The position numbers and the translations under genes are program-made. The notes under the pieces are model-generated. The model did no database searches and was not told the origin of the DNA. It saw only the letters and a list, made by a program, of their open reading frames with translations. A stretch of DNA of 64,000 nucleotides, from contig JAOAPB010000086.1 of NCBI GenBank assembly GCA_025462645.1, positions 1 through 64,000 on the forward strand, written 5' to 3'. The first letter of the stretch is position 1; the number at the start of each line of letters is the position of its first letter. This DNA comes from Edaphobacter sp. (lineage in GTDB: Bacteria > Acidobacteriota > Terriglobia > Terriglobales > Acidobacteriaceae). Positions 8,289 through 17,002 of the stretch are shown one piece after another.

Positions 8289-8743
8289 CTAGAGCCTGTT
8301 ATGAACTACGATCACTGCTTCCCTTAGGACCCCCTCCCCCCCCGGGGGGGTACTTTGGCTTCAAGTCATCTGAATTCAGCGATTTAGACGAATCTATCGC
8401 TGCAAATTCGTCATTCTAAATAGGTTAGGGCTAAAGTCGTCTTTCTAAAAGGTTTATTGGATGAAAGAGAAAAGCCCCGGTGGTTGGCCGGGGCTTTTTC
8501 TGACTCTGTATTAACTATAGCCGATTGAGTAAAACTAATATGCCACTTTGCGGAAGACTATTTTCGGAGACTAAGCTCTTGTTTTTGTTTGATATGCGTA
8601 CGGAGATGCGTATTAGTTTCGGCTACGGGGGCTTGACAGGGGAAAACAGGCAGCTCAGGGGCATAGGATAACCACTGCGTCAACAGCAAAAGGCACAATG
8701 GTTGAGGCGCAGGCCAGTTCGCAAAGTGCATAACTGCCTCTAG
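8289..8743 (+). mobile_element. MITE-like element with terminal inverted repeats, copy 2
   Basis: A 455 bp block, inverted relative to 3565-4026. Its left end CTAGAGCCTGTTATGAACT and its right end read inward CTAGAGGCAGTTATGCACT match at 16 of 19 positions. CTAG is present at both outer ends (8289-8292, 8740-8743). Internal order from left: C-run/G-run palindrome (8336-8353), CTGAATTCAG palindrome, the two direct repeats (about 8400-8460), the terminator-like hairpin (8470-8498), then a G/A-rich right half containing TTGACA. It lies between the lipA start and the stop of the molybdopterin oxidoreductase (13 bp away). No transposase reading frame is present. The short frame shared by both copies (MPLCGRLFSE...) shows no coding-type substitution pattern. 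Confidence 0.78.
8470..8498. terminator. Bidirectional terminator-like hairpin in element copy 2
   Basis: Stem AAAAGCCCCGG / CCGGGGCTTTT. The plus strand continues TTTTTCTGAC; the minus strand continues TTTTCTCTTTC. It can therefore act as an intrinsic terminator in both directions, between the molybdopterin oxidoreductase gene and lipA. Confidence 0.75.
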
Positions 8744-8756
8744 TAGATCGGCCAGC

Positions 8757-10910
8757 CTACAACGCGTCCGCCTTGCGCACCTCAACCAGGGTCGAATAAA
8801 AAGTAGGCCCGCCGCCAATATCCGTCAGCCTCTCGCTGGTCAGCGCGTTCACATTCGCCCCATCGCGCGAGAGCTTATTCCAATCCAACCGGGCCGCCAC
8901 CACCCCTGCAGCCACCTGTCCATTCACCAGCGCCCGCAAGGCAATCCTCCCCCGCCCATTGAAGACCTCCACCTGATCTCCCGCCACAATCCCGCGCGCA
9001 GCCGCATCCGTCGTGTGCATCTCCAACACACCCGCCGTCCGCGACTCCATCTTCTGGTGCACCTCAAGATTGGCAAACGTCGAATTCATATAGTTGTCTG
9101 CCTTGCGCGGCAGGAACTCCAGCGGATAGGCACCCGCTGCCGCATTCGCCCGCGACTCCACCGGAGCGGAGAACACCGGCACCGGCGTCAGCTCTCCCCG
9201 CCCGCTCGGCGTCCTGAACCACTCCACCGTACTGAACGGCAACACTTCACCCGACTCATTCACCGGCAGCTGCAGCGGAACATGCCCTTCGCGCTCCAGC
9301 CGCTCCCGCGTGATCCCCGCAAACCACGGATGATCCGTCGTCAGCGCCTGATCGATCAGCTCATCCTCACGATCGTCAAAGCAGGCTTCGCCAAACCCCA
9401 TCCGCCGACCCAGCTCACCAAACACCGTCACATTGTTCCGAGCTTCTCCGAGCGGTTCGATGGCCTTCTGCGAGACCTGTGCGAACAGATGCCCATACGC
9501 TCCCTGGACATCCTTTGTCTCAAGAAACGTAGGCGCCGGCAGCAGCACATCCGCATAGTCCGCCGTATCCGTAAAGAACTGTTCATGCACGACGAGGAAC
9601 AGATCCTCCCGCCGCATTCCACGCAGCACGTCGTTCTGGTTCGGAGCCACCACCGCCGGATTCGAGTTATATACGAACAGCGCCTTCACCGGAGGCCCCC
9701 CGACCCCGGCATCCTGTGCCGTTAAAGCCTGCCCCAGCAGACTCATATTCACCACTCTCGCCGCCCGCCCCAGCGGACTGGCCAGCATCAACTCCGGCAT
9801 CTGCAGCACATCCGAATTGAACGGAAACGACCCCGAGGTCGAAAGCTGCAATCCACCCCCCTTGTGCTGCCACGCGCCAGTCAACAACGGCAGCATGCAA
9901 ACCGCCCGCGCCGCTGTCCCTCCGTTCTCGCTCCGCTGAATCCCATAGTTCAACCGGATCGCCGCCGGTCCACGCCCCCCACGTCCTGCCCCTGCATAAG
10001 CCCGAGCCAGCCGCACAATCGTCTCTGCGGCAATTCCCGTCACCTTCGCCACAGCCTCCGGCGAGTGCTCTGCCTTCAGCGCATGAGCCTTCAGCTCCGC
10101 AAACCCATGCGTGCATCGGTCGATATACTCACGATCCTCAAGCCCCTCCCGCAGGATCACGTGCATTAGTCCCAGCGCCAACGCAGCATCCGTCCCCGGA
10201 TTGATCACCAGATGCTCATCCGCCAGCGCAGCCGTGCGCGTCCGATAGGGATCGATCACCACCAGCCGAGCCCCAGCCCGTCGAGCCTCTTCGACAAACG
10301 GCCACAGGTGCACGTTGTTCCCGTGAATATTCGCCCCCCACGCAATAATCAGCCCCGCATGGGCAAAGTCCTGAGGAGCCGTCCCCAGCTTCACTCCATA
10401 CACACTCGTCAGCGCCGCTCCGCCCGCGGTCGCGCAGATCGTCCGGTCCAGCTGCGAGGCCCCCAACCGGTAAAAGAACCGCCGGTCCATCGACCCATAT
10501 CCCAGCTGCCCGATCGTCCCGGCATAGCTATAGGGCAGCACGCTCTCCGGCCCAAACTCCGCCACAGTCTTCGTCAGCCGAGCCGCAATCTCATCCAGAG
10601 CCTCATCCCAGCTGATCCGCTCAAACGCCTCAACCTCGCGCCCCTGCGGCAGCGGCCCCTTCGCCACACCAGCCCTGCGCCGCATCGGATAGAGCAGTCT
10701 GTCCGGCGAATACACACGGTCCAGATACTTCGCCACCTTGCCACACAGAAACCCACGCGTCACCGGATGCGAAGGATCACCCTGCACCTTCACCGCCCGG
10801 CCGCTCAGCTCATCCACCGTCACCAACACGGCGCACGAGTCCGGGCAATCATGCGAGCAGACCGTATGAACTACCCGCGTAGCGGGAGAAACACTGGAAG
10901 TCAGGCCCAT
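8757..10910 (-). CDS. Molybdopterin oxidoreductase (formate dehydrogenase/DMSO reductase superfamily)
   Basis: A 717-residue catalytic subunit. The N-terminal [4Fe-4S] motif is C18-x3-C22-x3-C26 with the fourth Cys at 56 (GFLCGK). It is followed by the Mo-bis-MGD core (ISWDEALDEIAARL, YSYAGTIGQLGYGSMDRRFFYRLG, TICATAGGAA near the presumed Mo-ligand loop, IIAWGANIHGNN) and the C-terminal cofactor-binding domain (NTFANLEVHQK-like region, VEVFNGRG). No Tat signal is visible, so a cytoplasmic enzyme is likely. No iron-sulfur partner, membrane anchor or FdhD gene lies next to it, so the redox partner and substrate cannot be told. Start ATG 10910 has only a weak ribosome site. Confidence 0.88.
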   Translation of the reverse strand: MGLTSSVSPATRVVHTVCSHDCPDSCAVLVTVDELSGRAVKVQGDPSHPVTRGFLCGKVAKYLDRVYSPDRLLYPMRRRAGVAKGPLPQGREVEAFERISWDEALDEIAARLTKTVAEFGPESVLPYSYAGTIGQLGYGSMDRRFFYRLGASQLDRTICATAGGAALTSVYGVKLGTAPQDFAHAGLIIAWGANIHGNNVHLWPFVEEARRAGARLVVIDPYRTRTAALADEHLVINPGTDAALALGLMHVILREGLEDREYIDRCTHGFAELKAHALKAEHSPEAVAKVTGIAAETIVRLARAYAGAGRGGRGPAAIRLNYGIQRSENGGTAARAVCMLPLLTGAWQHKGGGLQLSTSGSFPFNSDVLQMPELMLASPLGRAARVVNMSLLGQALTAQDAGVGGPPVKALFVYNSNPAVVAPNQNDVLRGMRREDLFLVVHEQFFTDTADYADVLLPAPTFLETKDVQGAYGHLFAQVSQKAIEPLGEARNNVTVFGELGRRMGFGEACFDDREDELIDQALTTDHPWFAGITRERLEREGHVPLQLPVNESGEVLPFSTVEWFRTPSGRGELTPVPVFSAPVESRANAAAGAYPLEFLPRKADNYMNSTFANLEVHQKMESRTAGVLEMHTTDAAARGIVAGDQVEVFNGRGRIALRALVNGQVAAGVVAARLDWNKLSRDGANVNALTSERLTDIGGGPTFYSTLVEVRKADAL

Positions 10911-10962
10911 ACAGGAATTCTAGTCCACCCCAACACCCACACGTCGGAACGGATCGATACCC

Positions 10963-11133
10963 CTAATGCCCCAGCCGTTGAATCACGACGGCCACCAAAG
11001 CCAGCACTCCCACAACCGTCCCGATCAGCCCGGTCCCGATAAAGATAATCGCAAACCGTCTCCGCTCGGGCTTCGGAGGAGTGATCCCGACCGTCAGGAT
11101 GAAACCGTCGACGATGCTCTCGATAATGTTCAT
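10963..11133 (-). CDS. Small single-pass membrane protein
   Basis: A 56-residue protein starting at ATG 11133, with a textbook AGGAGG ribosome site (GGAGGATTTGAG before ATG). The sequence is MNIIESIVDGFILTVG, a short basic hinge (PPKPERRRF), and one strong membrane helix (AIIFIGTGLIGTVVGVLALV) with a short C-tail. The longer upstream frame is ignored because the ribosome site decides the start. No family recognised; the layout fits a small membrane-regulating or stress peptide, but that is speculation. It lies 52 bp upstream of the molybdopterin oxidoreductase on the same strand. Confidence 0.7.
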   Translation of the reverse strand: MNIIESIVDGFILTVGITPPKPERRRFAIIFIGTGLIGTVVGVLALVAVVIQRLGH

Positions 11134-11249
11134 CTCAAATCCTCCTTTATAAGAGATACGCCGATTCCTCAAGCATTTGCGGTCGATTCCTGCTCCTCTC
11201 TGTCTGTTCTTGCTGTAATTCCTTATCATTCAGAGGAAGTGGAGGCTTC

Positions 11250-12191
11250 GTGCCACAGAAGGCCCATCAGTCCGAAGCCGCACCGTCCGGCTCCAGCATG
11301 AATCAGCGTGTCTCGGTCATGGTGGGCGATCGCGCCGTTCCTCTCCTCCCCGGCCGCCCCCTAACCCACAACGCGCGATCCCCCCAATCCTCGTGGAACG
11401 GCCTCATCCTTGAAAGACACCGCGTAGGCGCCGTCGAAATCCCCGAGCACGAGCATCACACCTTCTGCCTCCACCTCCAGACCAGCGGACCCGTCGAGAT
11501 GGACTGGCACTCCCACGGCCGCACCGGGCGTCTCAACACCGGCTCCGGCAACCTCATCTTTCTCACCCCTGGCACACGCGACAGCCTTCTATGGCACGGC
11601 ACCTCGCAGCGCATCGTCGCCTCCATCGACCCCTCTATCGTCCTCAAAGCGGCAGAGCAACTGGAGCTCGCCCAGCTCCCCGACTTCGACAACCGCTGGT
11701 CCTTTCAGGATGAGCAGCTTCGCCTTCTCCTCACCGAGATGGAGCGCGAAGCCACCTCCGGCTCGGCCACCGGCCCTCTCTACAGCGATCTCCTCGGCCT
11801 CACCTTCTCCGTCGCCCTCATCCGTAAGTACGGACGCACCCCCGCGGCCACCCTCGTCCACAAAGGAGGCATCGCAAAGCCGAGCCTCAACCGAGTGCTC
11901 GAGTTTATCGCCACCAATCTCTCATCGCAGCTCCGCCTCGAAGACATGGCCGCGGTCGCCGGCCTAAGCATCTTTCACTTCGCCCGAGCCTTCCGCGAGA
12001 GCATGGGCGTCACCCCGCACCAGTATGTCCTCCAGCGCCGCATCGACCGCGCAAAGACCCTTCTCCGCGCCCCCGGCTGGAGCATCGAGGCTATCGCCTC
12101 CGCTACTGGCTTCGCCGACGCCAGCCATCTCTCCAAAGCTTTCCGCCGCCAGGTAGGAACCAGCCCGAAGACATGGCGACGTCAGGCCTAA
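11250..12191 (+). CDS. AraC-family transcriptional regulator
   Basis: A 313-residue regulator with a cupin-like sensor domain (EIPEHEHHTFCLHLQTSGPVE, NLIFLTPGTRDSLLWHG) and a C-terminal pair of helix-turn-helix motifs (RLEDMAAVAGLSIFHFARAF; SIEAIASATGFADASHLSKAF), ending in the usual PKTWRR. The GTG at 11250 is preferred because AGGAAGTGGAGG lies right upstream; ATG 11298 is an alternative. It is followed on the same strand by the TMEM175-like gene, whose start lies 65 bp beyond its stop. The effector and targets are unknown; regulation of the downstream channel gene is a plausible guess from order only. Confidence 0.9.
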   Translation: MPQKAHQSEAAPSGSSMNQRVSVMVGDRAVPLLPGRPLTHNARSPQSSWNGLILERHRVGAVEIPEHEHHTFCLHLQTSGPVEMDWHSHGRTGRLNTGSGNLIFLTPGTRDSLLWHGTSQRIVASIDPSIVLKAAEQLELAQLPDFDNRWSFQDEQLRLLLTEMEREATSGSATGPLYSDLLGLTFSVALIRKYGRTPAATLVHKGGIAKPSLNRVLEFIATNLSSQLRLEDMAAVAGLSIFHFARAFRESMGVTPHQYVLQRRIDRAKTLLRAPGWSIEAIASATGFADASHLSKAFRRQVGTSPKTWRRQA

Positions 12192-12256
12192 GCATTCTGC
12201 CACAGCCCGTTGTATTCTCCTCCCAGACAACGCAACGCCAGCACCCAGTTCAAGCC

Positions 12257-12859
12257 ATGCCCGAAAAACTCTTCGCCACTACCCGCCTCGAAGCCTTCTC
12301 CGACGGAGTCCTCGCCGTCATCATCACGATCATGGTGCTCGAGCTCAAAATCCCCCACGAGAATGGAATCCCCGGCCTCCTCACCATCGCCCCCACTCTC
12401 TTCATCTATCTCCTCTCCTTTTCCTTCACTGGCATTTACTGGATTAATCATCACCATCTCATCCACCGCATCGAGCACGCCGACCGCCGCGTCCTCTACG
12501 CCAACCTTGGCTTCCTCTTCTGCGCCTCTCTCCTGCCCTTCTTCACCTCCTACGTCATCGAAAAGCACTCCGACTCCTTCTCGGTAGCCCTCTACGCCGC
12601 CGCCATGATCGTCAATGGCGTCAGCTTCCTTCTCCTGCGCCTCTCCGTCGGTCGTCTCCTCACCCAGGCCGGAGACCTTCAGCGGGAAGACGTCGCCACC
12701 CAGCGCAAACACTACGCCAGCCTCGCCCTCTATCTGATCGCCATCCCGCTGGCTCACTTCCACCCCTATCTCGCCCTCGCCACCATCACCCTCGTCACCG
12801 TCATCTGGATCGTCCCCACCGCCCGTGCAGAACCATGCCTCGGCGACAAGACCACCTGA
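12257..12859 (+). CDS. TMEM175/DUF1211-family membrane protein
   Basis: A protein of about 200 residues beginning MPEKLFATTRLEAFSDGVLA. The R-x-x-x-FSDGV signature on the first helix is diagnostic of the TMEM175 (DUF1211) family of potassium-conducting channels. Six hydrophobic segments follow (IITIMVLEL, LTIAPTLFIYLLSFSF, LGFLFCASLLPFFTSYV, and so on). Bacterial members form tetramers with FSDG residues near the pore; ion selectivity here is inferred from the family. The start at 12257 puts the FSDG motif at residues 14-17, as is usual. Same strand as the AraC regulator before it. Confidence 0.88.
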   Translation: MPEKLFATTRLEAFSDGVLAVIITIMVLELKIPHENGIPGLLTIAPTLFIYLLSFSFTGIYWINHHHLIHRIEHADRRVLYANLGFLFCASLLPFFTSYVIEKHSDSFSVALYAAAMIVNGVSFLLLRLSVGRLLTQAGDLQREDVATQRKHYASLALYLIAIPLAHFHPYLALATITLVTVIWIVPTARAEPCLGDKTT

Positions 12860-12939
12860 ATTCACCGTCCGCACAGCGCGCCCAAACCAGCTCTCCCGCT
12901 ACATTTGCTACATTGTCCCTAATCCCCGAGGTGCCCCAC

Positions 12940-13413
12940 GTGCCACTCCGTTCCTTCCTCCGCACTGCCGCTCTTGCTCTCTTTGCCATCATCCTTCTGC
13001 CCCTTGCCGCTTCTGCCCAGGACCCCCAGCTCAAGACCGCCACCCAGCAGGAGCTCGACGTCATCAAGGTCCTCCTCGCCCAGGAAGCCTCGTGGAACCG
13101 TGGAGATCTGGAGGGCTTCATCCAGGGCTACAAAAGCTCTCCCGACACCCTCTTCATCACCCGTCAGGTCTTTCGCGGCGTCGACGGCATGATCGAAGAG
13201 TACCGCCACAACTACCCCAACAGAGCCGCCATGGGCACCCTCGGCTACTCCGACCTCGAGGTCCATCCCCTGGACGAAAGATTCGCCGTAGTCATCGGCA
13301 AATATCACCTCGAGCGCAACAAAAAAGAAGGCGGCAACGCCGAGGGCATCTTCTCCCTCGTCTTCGAGAAAACCGATAAAGGCTGGAAGATCATCCTCGA
13401 CCACACCACCTAG
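12940..13413 (+). CDS. Exported SnoaL/DUF4440-like protein
   Basis: The start is taken as GTG 12940, with GAGGTG about 7 bp upstream. The protein (~157 residues) then begins with a clear signal peptide (PLRSFLRTAALALFAIILLP, cleavage after ASAQ). The mature part is an NTF2-like cone fold: IKVLLAQEASWNRGDLEGFIQGY, ITRQVFRGVDGMIEEYR and the C-terminal beta strand block FSLVFEKTDKGWKIILDHT. Members of this group are often small-molecule binding or enzymatic accessory domains. It is 32 bp upstream of the MBL-fold gene on the same strand and probably in one operon, since both are exported. Confidence 0.82.
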   Translation: MPLRSFLRTAALALFAIILLPLAASAQDPQLKTATQQELDVIKVLLAQEASWNRGDLEGFIQGYKSSPDTLFITRQVFRGVDGMIEEYRHNYPNRAAMGTLGYSDLEVHPLDERFAVVIGKYHLERNKKEGGNAEGIFSLVFEKTDKGWKIILDHTT

Positions 13414-13445
13414 CCCAATAAATCCACGAATTAAAACTTGCGAAC

Positions 13446-14405
13446 ATGAAAGAGACACCATTGATCACCCGCCGCCGCTTCCTCGCCACCACCGCTACCA
13501 CCGCCGCAGCCGCTTACCTCACCCCCCGTCCCCTCTTCGCTCAGGACGCCCAGCCGCCAGCCATGGTCGTCCAGGCCCGCGCAGCCGCGGCCACGGGCAA
13601 GATCACTACCCAGAAGCTCCGCGGCAACGTCAGCGTCCTCCTCGGCTCCGGAGGCAACATCGCCGTCCTTCCCGGCCCCCAGGGCAAGCTCCTCGTCGAC
13701 ACCGGCATCTCTACCTCCCGCCCCCAGATCACCGAAGCACTCGCCGCCATCAGCCCCGACCCCATCGAGCACCTCATCAACACCCACTGGCACTACGACC
13801 ACACCGACGGCAATCCCTGGATTCACAGCGTTGGCGCCACCATCATCGCCCACGAGAAGACCCGCTTCCGTCTCAGCAACCCACAGACCATCGCCATCTT
13901 CAACGCCACCTTCCTGCCCCTTCCCGCCGAGGCACTCCCCACCCTCGTCTTCACCGACAGTCACCTCCTCAAGACCAACGGCAACACCATTAACCTCCAG
14001 CACTACGATCCCGCCCATACCGACACCGACATCTCCGTCCACTTCACCGACGCGGACATCCTCCACACCGGCGATACCTGGACCAACGGCGCCTATCCCT
14101 TTATCGACTACTCCACCGGAGGCCACATCGACGGCATGATCCGCGCCGCACAGCGCAACCTCGCCACTGGAACCACCTCCACTATCGTCATTCCCGGCCA
14201 CGGTCCAGTCGGCAACAAGACCCAGCTCTCCGAGTCTCTCGACATGCTCACCGCCATCCGCGAAAAAGTAGCCGAACTCAAGAAGCAGGGAAAGTCCGTC
14301 GACGACACAGTAGCCGCCAAACCCACCGCCCAATACGACGCGAAGTGGGGCAACGGCTTCGTCAAGCCCGACATGTTCGTCAAGCTCGTCTATCAAGGCG
14401 TCTGA
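13446..14405 (+). CDS. Tat-exported MBL-fold metallohydrolase
   Basis: A 319-residue metallo-beta-lactamase-fold hydrolase. The N-terminus TRRRFLATTATTAAAAYL is a twin-arginine signal, so the protein should be exported folded with its metals. The metal site motif is THWHYDHTDGN (HxHxDH) near residue 115. Further ligands are likely His and Asp in DILHTGDTW and His in VIPGHGPVG. The layout resembles the group related to subclass B3 lactamases and SoxH/cyclase-type hydrolases, but the substrate is not predictable. A terminator follows at 14431. It is probably co-transcribed with the SnoaL-like gene. Confidence 0.9.
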   Translation: MKETPLITRRRFLATTATTAAAAYLTPRPLFAQDAQPPAMVVQARAAAATGKITTQKLRGNVSVLLGSGGNIAVLPGPQGKLLVDTGISTSRPQITEALAAISPDPIEHLINTHWHYDHTDGNPWIHSVGATIIAHEKTRFRLSNPQTIAIFNATFLPLPAEALPTLVFTDSHLLKTNGNTINLQHYDPAHTDTDISVHFTDADILHTGDTWTNGAYPFIDYSTGGHIDGMIRAAQRNLATGTTSTIVIPGHGPVGNKTQLSESLDMLTAIREKVAELKKQGKSVDDTVAAKPTAQYDAKWGNGFVKPDMFVKLVYQGV

Positions 14406-14430
14406 TGAAACCCGCGATCTTAAACACAAG

Positions 14431-14456
14431 GGGTCGAACACATAAATGCTCGACCC
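14431..14456 (+). terminator. Terminator between the MBL-fold and YdeI-like genes
   Basis: Stem GGGTCGA/TCGACCC with an A-C mismatch then CA/TG, loop CATAAA, followed by TTTCC on the plus strand. It sits between two convergent genes and may serve both. The arm sequence GGGTCGA-CA resembles that of the frr terminator. Confidence 0.6.
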
Positions 14457-14477
14457 TTTCCTACCTGTTCCGAACCG

Positions 14478-15110
14478 CTAGCAGTTCTGATACTTCCAGT
14501 TCCGCTGCTTCCCTTCAGCAATCCACTCCACCGCCTTTGCCACCCTCTTCTCCTTCGTCTCCGGCCTCTTCGCCTCGACGATCCACTCCGAATACTCTCG
14601 TCGGCTAGTAGGACTGAACTCCGCAAACACCTTCGCCGCGCCCTTGTTCTTCTTCAAAGCCGAACTCAGCTCCATCGGAACGTCCGGCTCAGGCTTAGCC
14701 GCCTTCGTCCCCCGCGTAAACGAGCTCGTGCGCTCTCCGCTCGCTACGAATCCCGCCGCCTGCCGGTAATACCCAAGCAGCGCCTTGTCTGCGGGCAGAT
14801 CCTTCAGGCTCGTAATCCGCCCCAGCGACCCCATCGCCTCCTTGGACTTCACCCCATCCTGTCCTAGGATCTCCTGCATCCCCGGCCCCCAGAAACCAAA
14901 GCTGCAATGCTGCTTGAACCCTGCCATGTTGGCCAGGATTATTCCGCGAAGCAGAAAGAAGGGCATCCCCCACTTGATCTCCTCTTCCACATCGGGGCAC
15001 GCTTTATGGGCCAACTCGCGCACGTGCGTCAGGATCGGTTGCGCGAACGGTTGTGCCTTCGCGATATAAGCATCCACCTTCGGATTCCATGCTGGAGCAG
15101 TCGTCTTCAT
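14478..15110 (-). CDS. YdeI/OmdA-like protein with DUF1801 domain
   Basis: A protein of about 210 residues. The N-terminal DUF1801 domain (PFAQPILTHVRELAHKACPDVEEEIKWGMPFF, HCSFGFWGPGM) is joined to a C-terminal YdeI/OmpD-associated region (PMELSSALKKNKGAAKVFAEFSPTSRREYSEWIVEAKRPETKEKRV). Proteins of this type have been described as bacteriocin-protection or OmpD-associated proteins, but the biochemical activity is not established. ATG 15110 is chosen over the GTG one codon earlier. It lies 20 bp downstream of the L,D-transpeptidase start on the opposite side of a short gap and is independent of it. Confidence 0.85.
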   Translation of the reverse strand: MKTTAPAWNPKVDAYIAKAQPFAQPILTHVRELAHKACPDVEEEIKWGMPFFLLRGIILANMAGFKQHCSFGFWGPGMQEILGQDGVKSKEAMGSLGRITSLKDLPADKALLGYYRQAAGFVASGERTSSFTRGTKAAKPEPDVPMELSSALKKNKGAAKVFAEFSPTSRREYSEWIVEAKRPETKEKRVAKAVEWIAEGKQRNWKYQNC

Positions 15111-15133
15111 CACGCCAGCAGTCTACACCAGCG

Positions 15134-16882
15134 CTACAGGGTATCTCCCGGCTTCGTCTTCGGCACAATCGGCTCCGGCTTCACCGGATACGGCGGCCCC
15201 TTCACCAGCACCTCTTGCAGCTGCGCGTCATACCCATAGATATCGTCGAAGAAGTGGACGGCTCCATCCTCATCCACCCGCGCTGTCACGTAGAAGATCG
15301 CAATCGGCAATGGGGTCTTCAGACTCACCGTGTGGTTGTCCTGCCCGCTGGTCATGGCCTCGTGAACCTTCGTAAGGTCCCACTCTCCCTGCCCCTGCAG
15401 CACCCACACCGCCAGATCCTCCGGCTTCTGTACCCGAATGCACCCATGGCTGAAGTCCCGACGCGTCCGGTCAAACAGAGAGACCGCGGGCGTCGAATGC
15501 AGATAGATGTCGTACTGGTTCGGGAACATGAACTTCACCAGCCCCAGCGAGTTCTTCGGACCCGGCCTCTCCCGCACCATCACCCCGCCCTGCGACACCT
15601 GTTTCGTCGTATAGTTCGTCAGCACCAAGCCCTTGTTGTTGGTCACCTCAAAGTTCTTGCTCGCAAGATATCCCTGGTCCCCTTGGATATGCGGGGCCAG
15701 CTCCTTCCGCGCAATATCCACCGGCACATTCCAGTAAGGCCGGAACACCAGATACTTCATCATGTGCGTGAACACCGGCGTCTGATGCTCACCGGCCACC
15801 TTGCCCACGACGACCTTCATGGTGAAGTCGAGCTTGTGTTCGGGCGTATACCCCCGCACCACAAACTCCGGCAGATTCACCATCAGCCTCGGATTCAAAT
15901 ACGGGTCCGGCAGCCACCGCCAACGCTCCAGCGAGTCCTGCAACTGAGTCACCCGGGATGCCAGCGGCACATTCAGGCTCTTGATCGTCTGCGGCGTCAG
16001 CTTCCCATCCTCCGCAATCCCATGTCGATGCTGATACTGCTTCACCCCGGCAGAGAGGTCGCTGTCGAACACCGTCGTCTTCGGCGCCTCGCCCTGCACA
16101 TCGCCTTCCAGCTGCAGCCGCTGCCCCAGTTGCTCCGCCGCCGCATACGTTCCACCCACAGAGACCGCCTTCGCCACCATCGGCAACGGTTCAGCACCTG
16201 CCTGCTCCTGCTGCTTGGCCAGCGCCAGATAGTGGGCCAGCGCCTCCTCCGTCTTCCTGTACTGCTCCGAGTCCGGCTCAACGCTCGCAATCAGCTTCGG
16301 CACATCCGTCGCATCCACAGCATCATCCGAAACAAACTCTGCCAGATCGTACTTCTTGTCCTCCACATGGATATCGAAGTTGAAGTGCGACGGATTCACC
16401 CGTCCAATCCGCAGGTCGGAGATATACCGCATCACGTTCACCGTCATCGCCACATCGAACAGCGAGATCGCATCCGCCGACTTCGTCTTCAACTGCTCTA
16501 CCCGCGCTGCCCACCGCGGCGCGTCGTAGTCCTCCGGAATCAGCCCCTTCGTCCCGGCATCCTGAAACGCCTGGATAAACGCCGTAGCCGATGCCGTCGG
16601 CGCTCCATCACGCGTCCACGCCACCTCATAGTTCCGGTCATCGTAGAACTTCGCCACGATCGACTGGTAGTCCGAGAAGTTCGGCCACCGCAGGTTCGGC
16701 ACCTGCGTCGTATCCACCTTCTCCTTCGGCAATTCCTTCTTCGCCACCAGATCCTGCAGGTTCCCCGCATACGCATCGGTGTTCGGCGCGGACTTGGTCT
16801 TGCGATGTTTGCGGCATCCACCAGCAGTCAGAAGAAGGGTCAGGGCACACATAGCGCCAACAGTGCGGAGCGAAACTTTCAT
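15134..16882 (-). CDS. L,D-transpeptidase, YcbB/LdtD type
   Basis: A ~582-residue peptidoglycan crosslinking enzyme that forms 3-3 bonds between diaminopimelate residues. It starts with a hydrophobic signal and a possible lipobox Cys (LLLTAGGC), so it may be lipid-anchored in the periplasm. Order: a helical scaffold domain, a peptidoglycan-binding helix set (VKQYQHRHGIAEDGKLTPQT), then the YkuD catalytic domain split by the capping loop, with the active-site SHGCIRV (IYLHSTPAV and DFSHGCIRVQ). The C-terminal extension ends in a Pro/Lys-rich tail. Two adjacent ATG codons (16885 and 16882) are equally possible. Upstream and on the same strand lies the polytopic membrane protein. Confidence 0.93.
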   Translation of the reverse strand: MKVSLRTVGAMCALTLLLTAGGCRKHRKTKSAPNTDAYAGNLQDLVAKKELPKEKVDTTQVPNLRWPNFSDYQSIVAKFYDDRNYEVAWTRDGAPTASATAFIQAFQDAGTKGLIPEDYDAPRWAARVEQLKTKSADAISLFDVAMTVNVMRYISDLRIGRVNPSHFNFDIHVEDKKYDLAEFVSDDAVDATDVPKLIASVEPDSEQYRKTEEALAHYLALAKQQEQAGAEPLPMVAKAVSVGGTYAAAEQLGQRLQLEGDVQGEAPKTTVFDSDLSAGVKQYQHRHGIAEDGKLTPQTIKSLNVPLASRVTQLQDSLERWRWLPDPYLNPRLMVNLPEFVVRGYTPEHKLDFTMKVVVGKVAGEHQTPVFTHMMKYLVFRPYWNVPVDIARKELAPHIQGDQGYLASKNFEVTNNKGLVLTNYTTKQVSQGGVMVRERPGPKNSLGLVKFMFPNQYDIYLHSTPAVSLFDRTRRDFSHGCIRVQKPEDLAVWVLQGQGEWDLTKVHEAMTSGQDNHTVSLKTPLPIAIFYVTARVDEDGAVHFFDDIYGYDAQLQEVLVKGPPYPVKPEPIVPKTKPGDTL

Positions 16883-17002
16883 CATTGCAGATGGACCCCT
16901 TCAGGCAGGACTTGCGTATCGTGCGGAACTAGTATGCAGGACTTTCCCGTACTTGGATGCAAAAGACTCCATGAAATGTCACGTTGTAACAAGGTACAGC
17001 AG

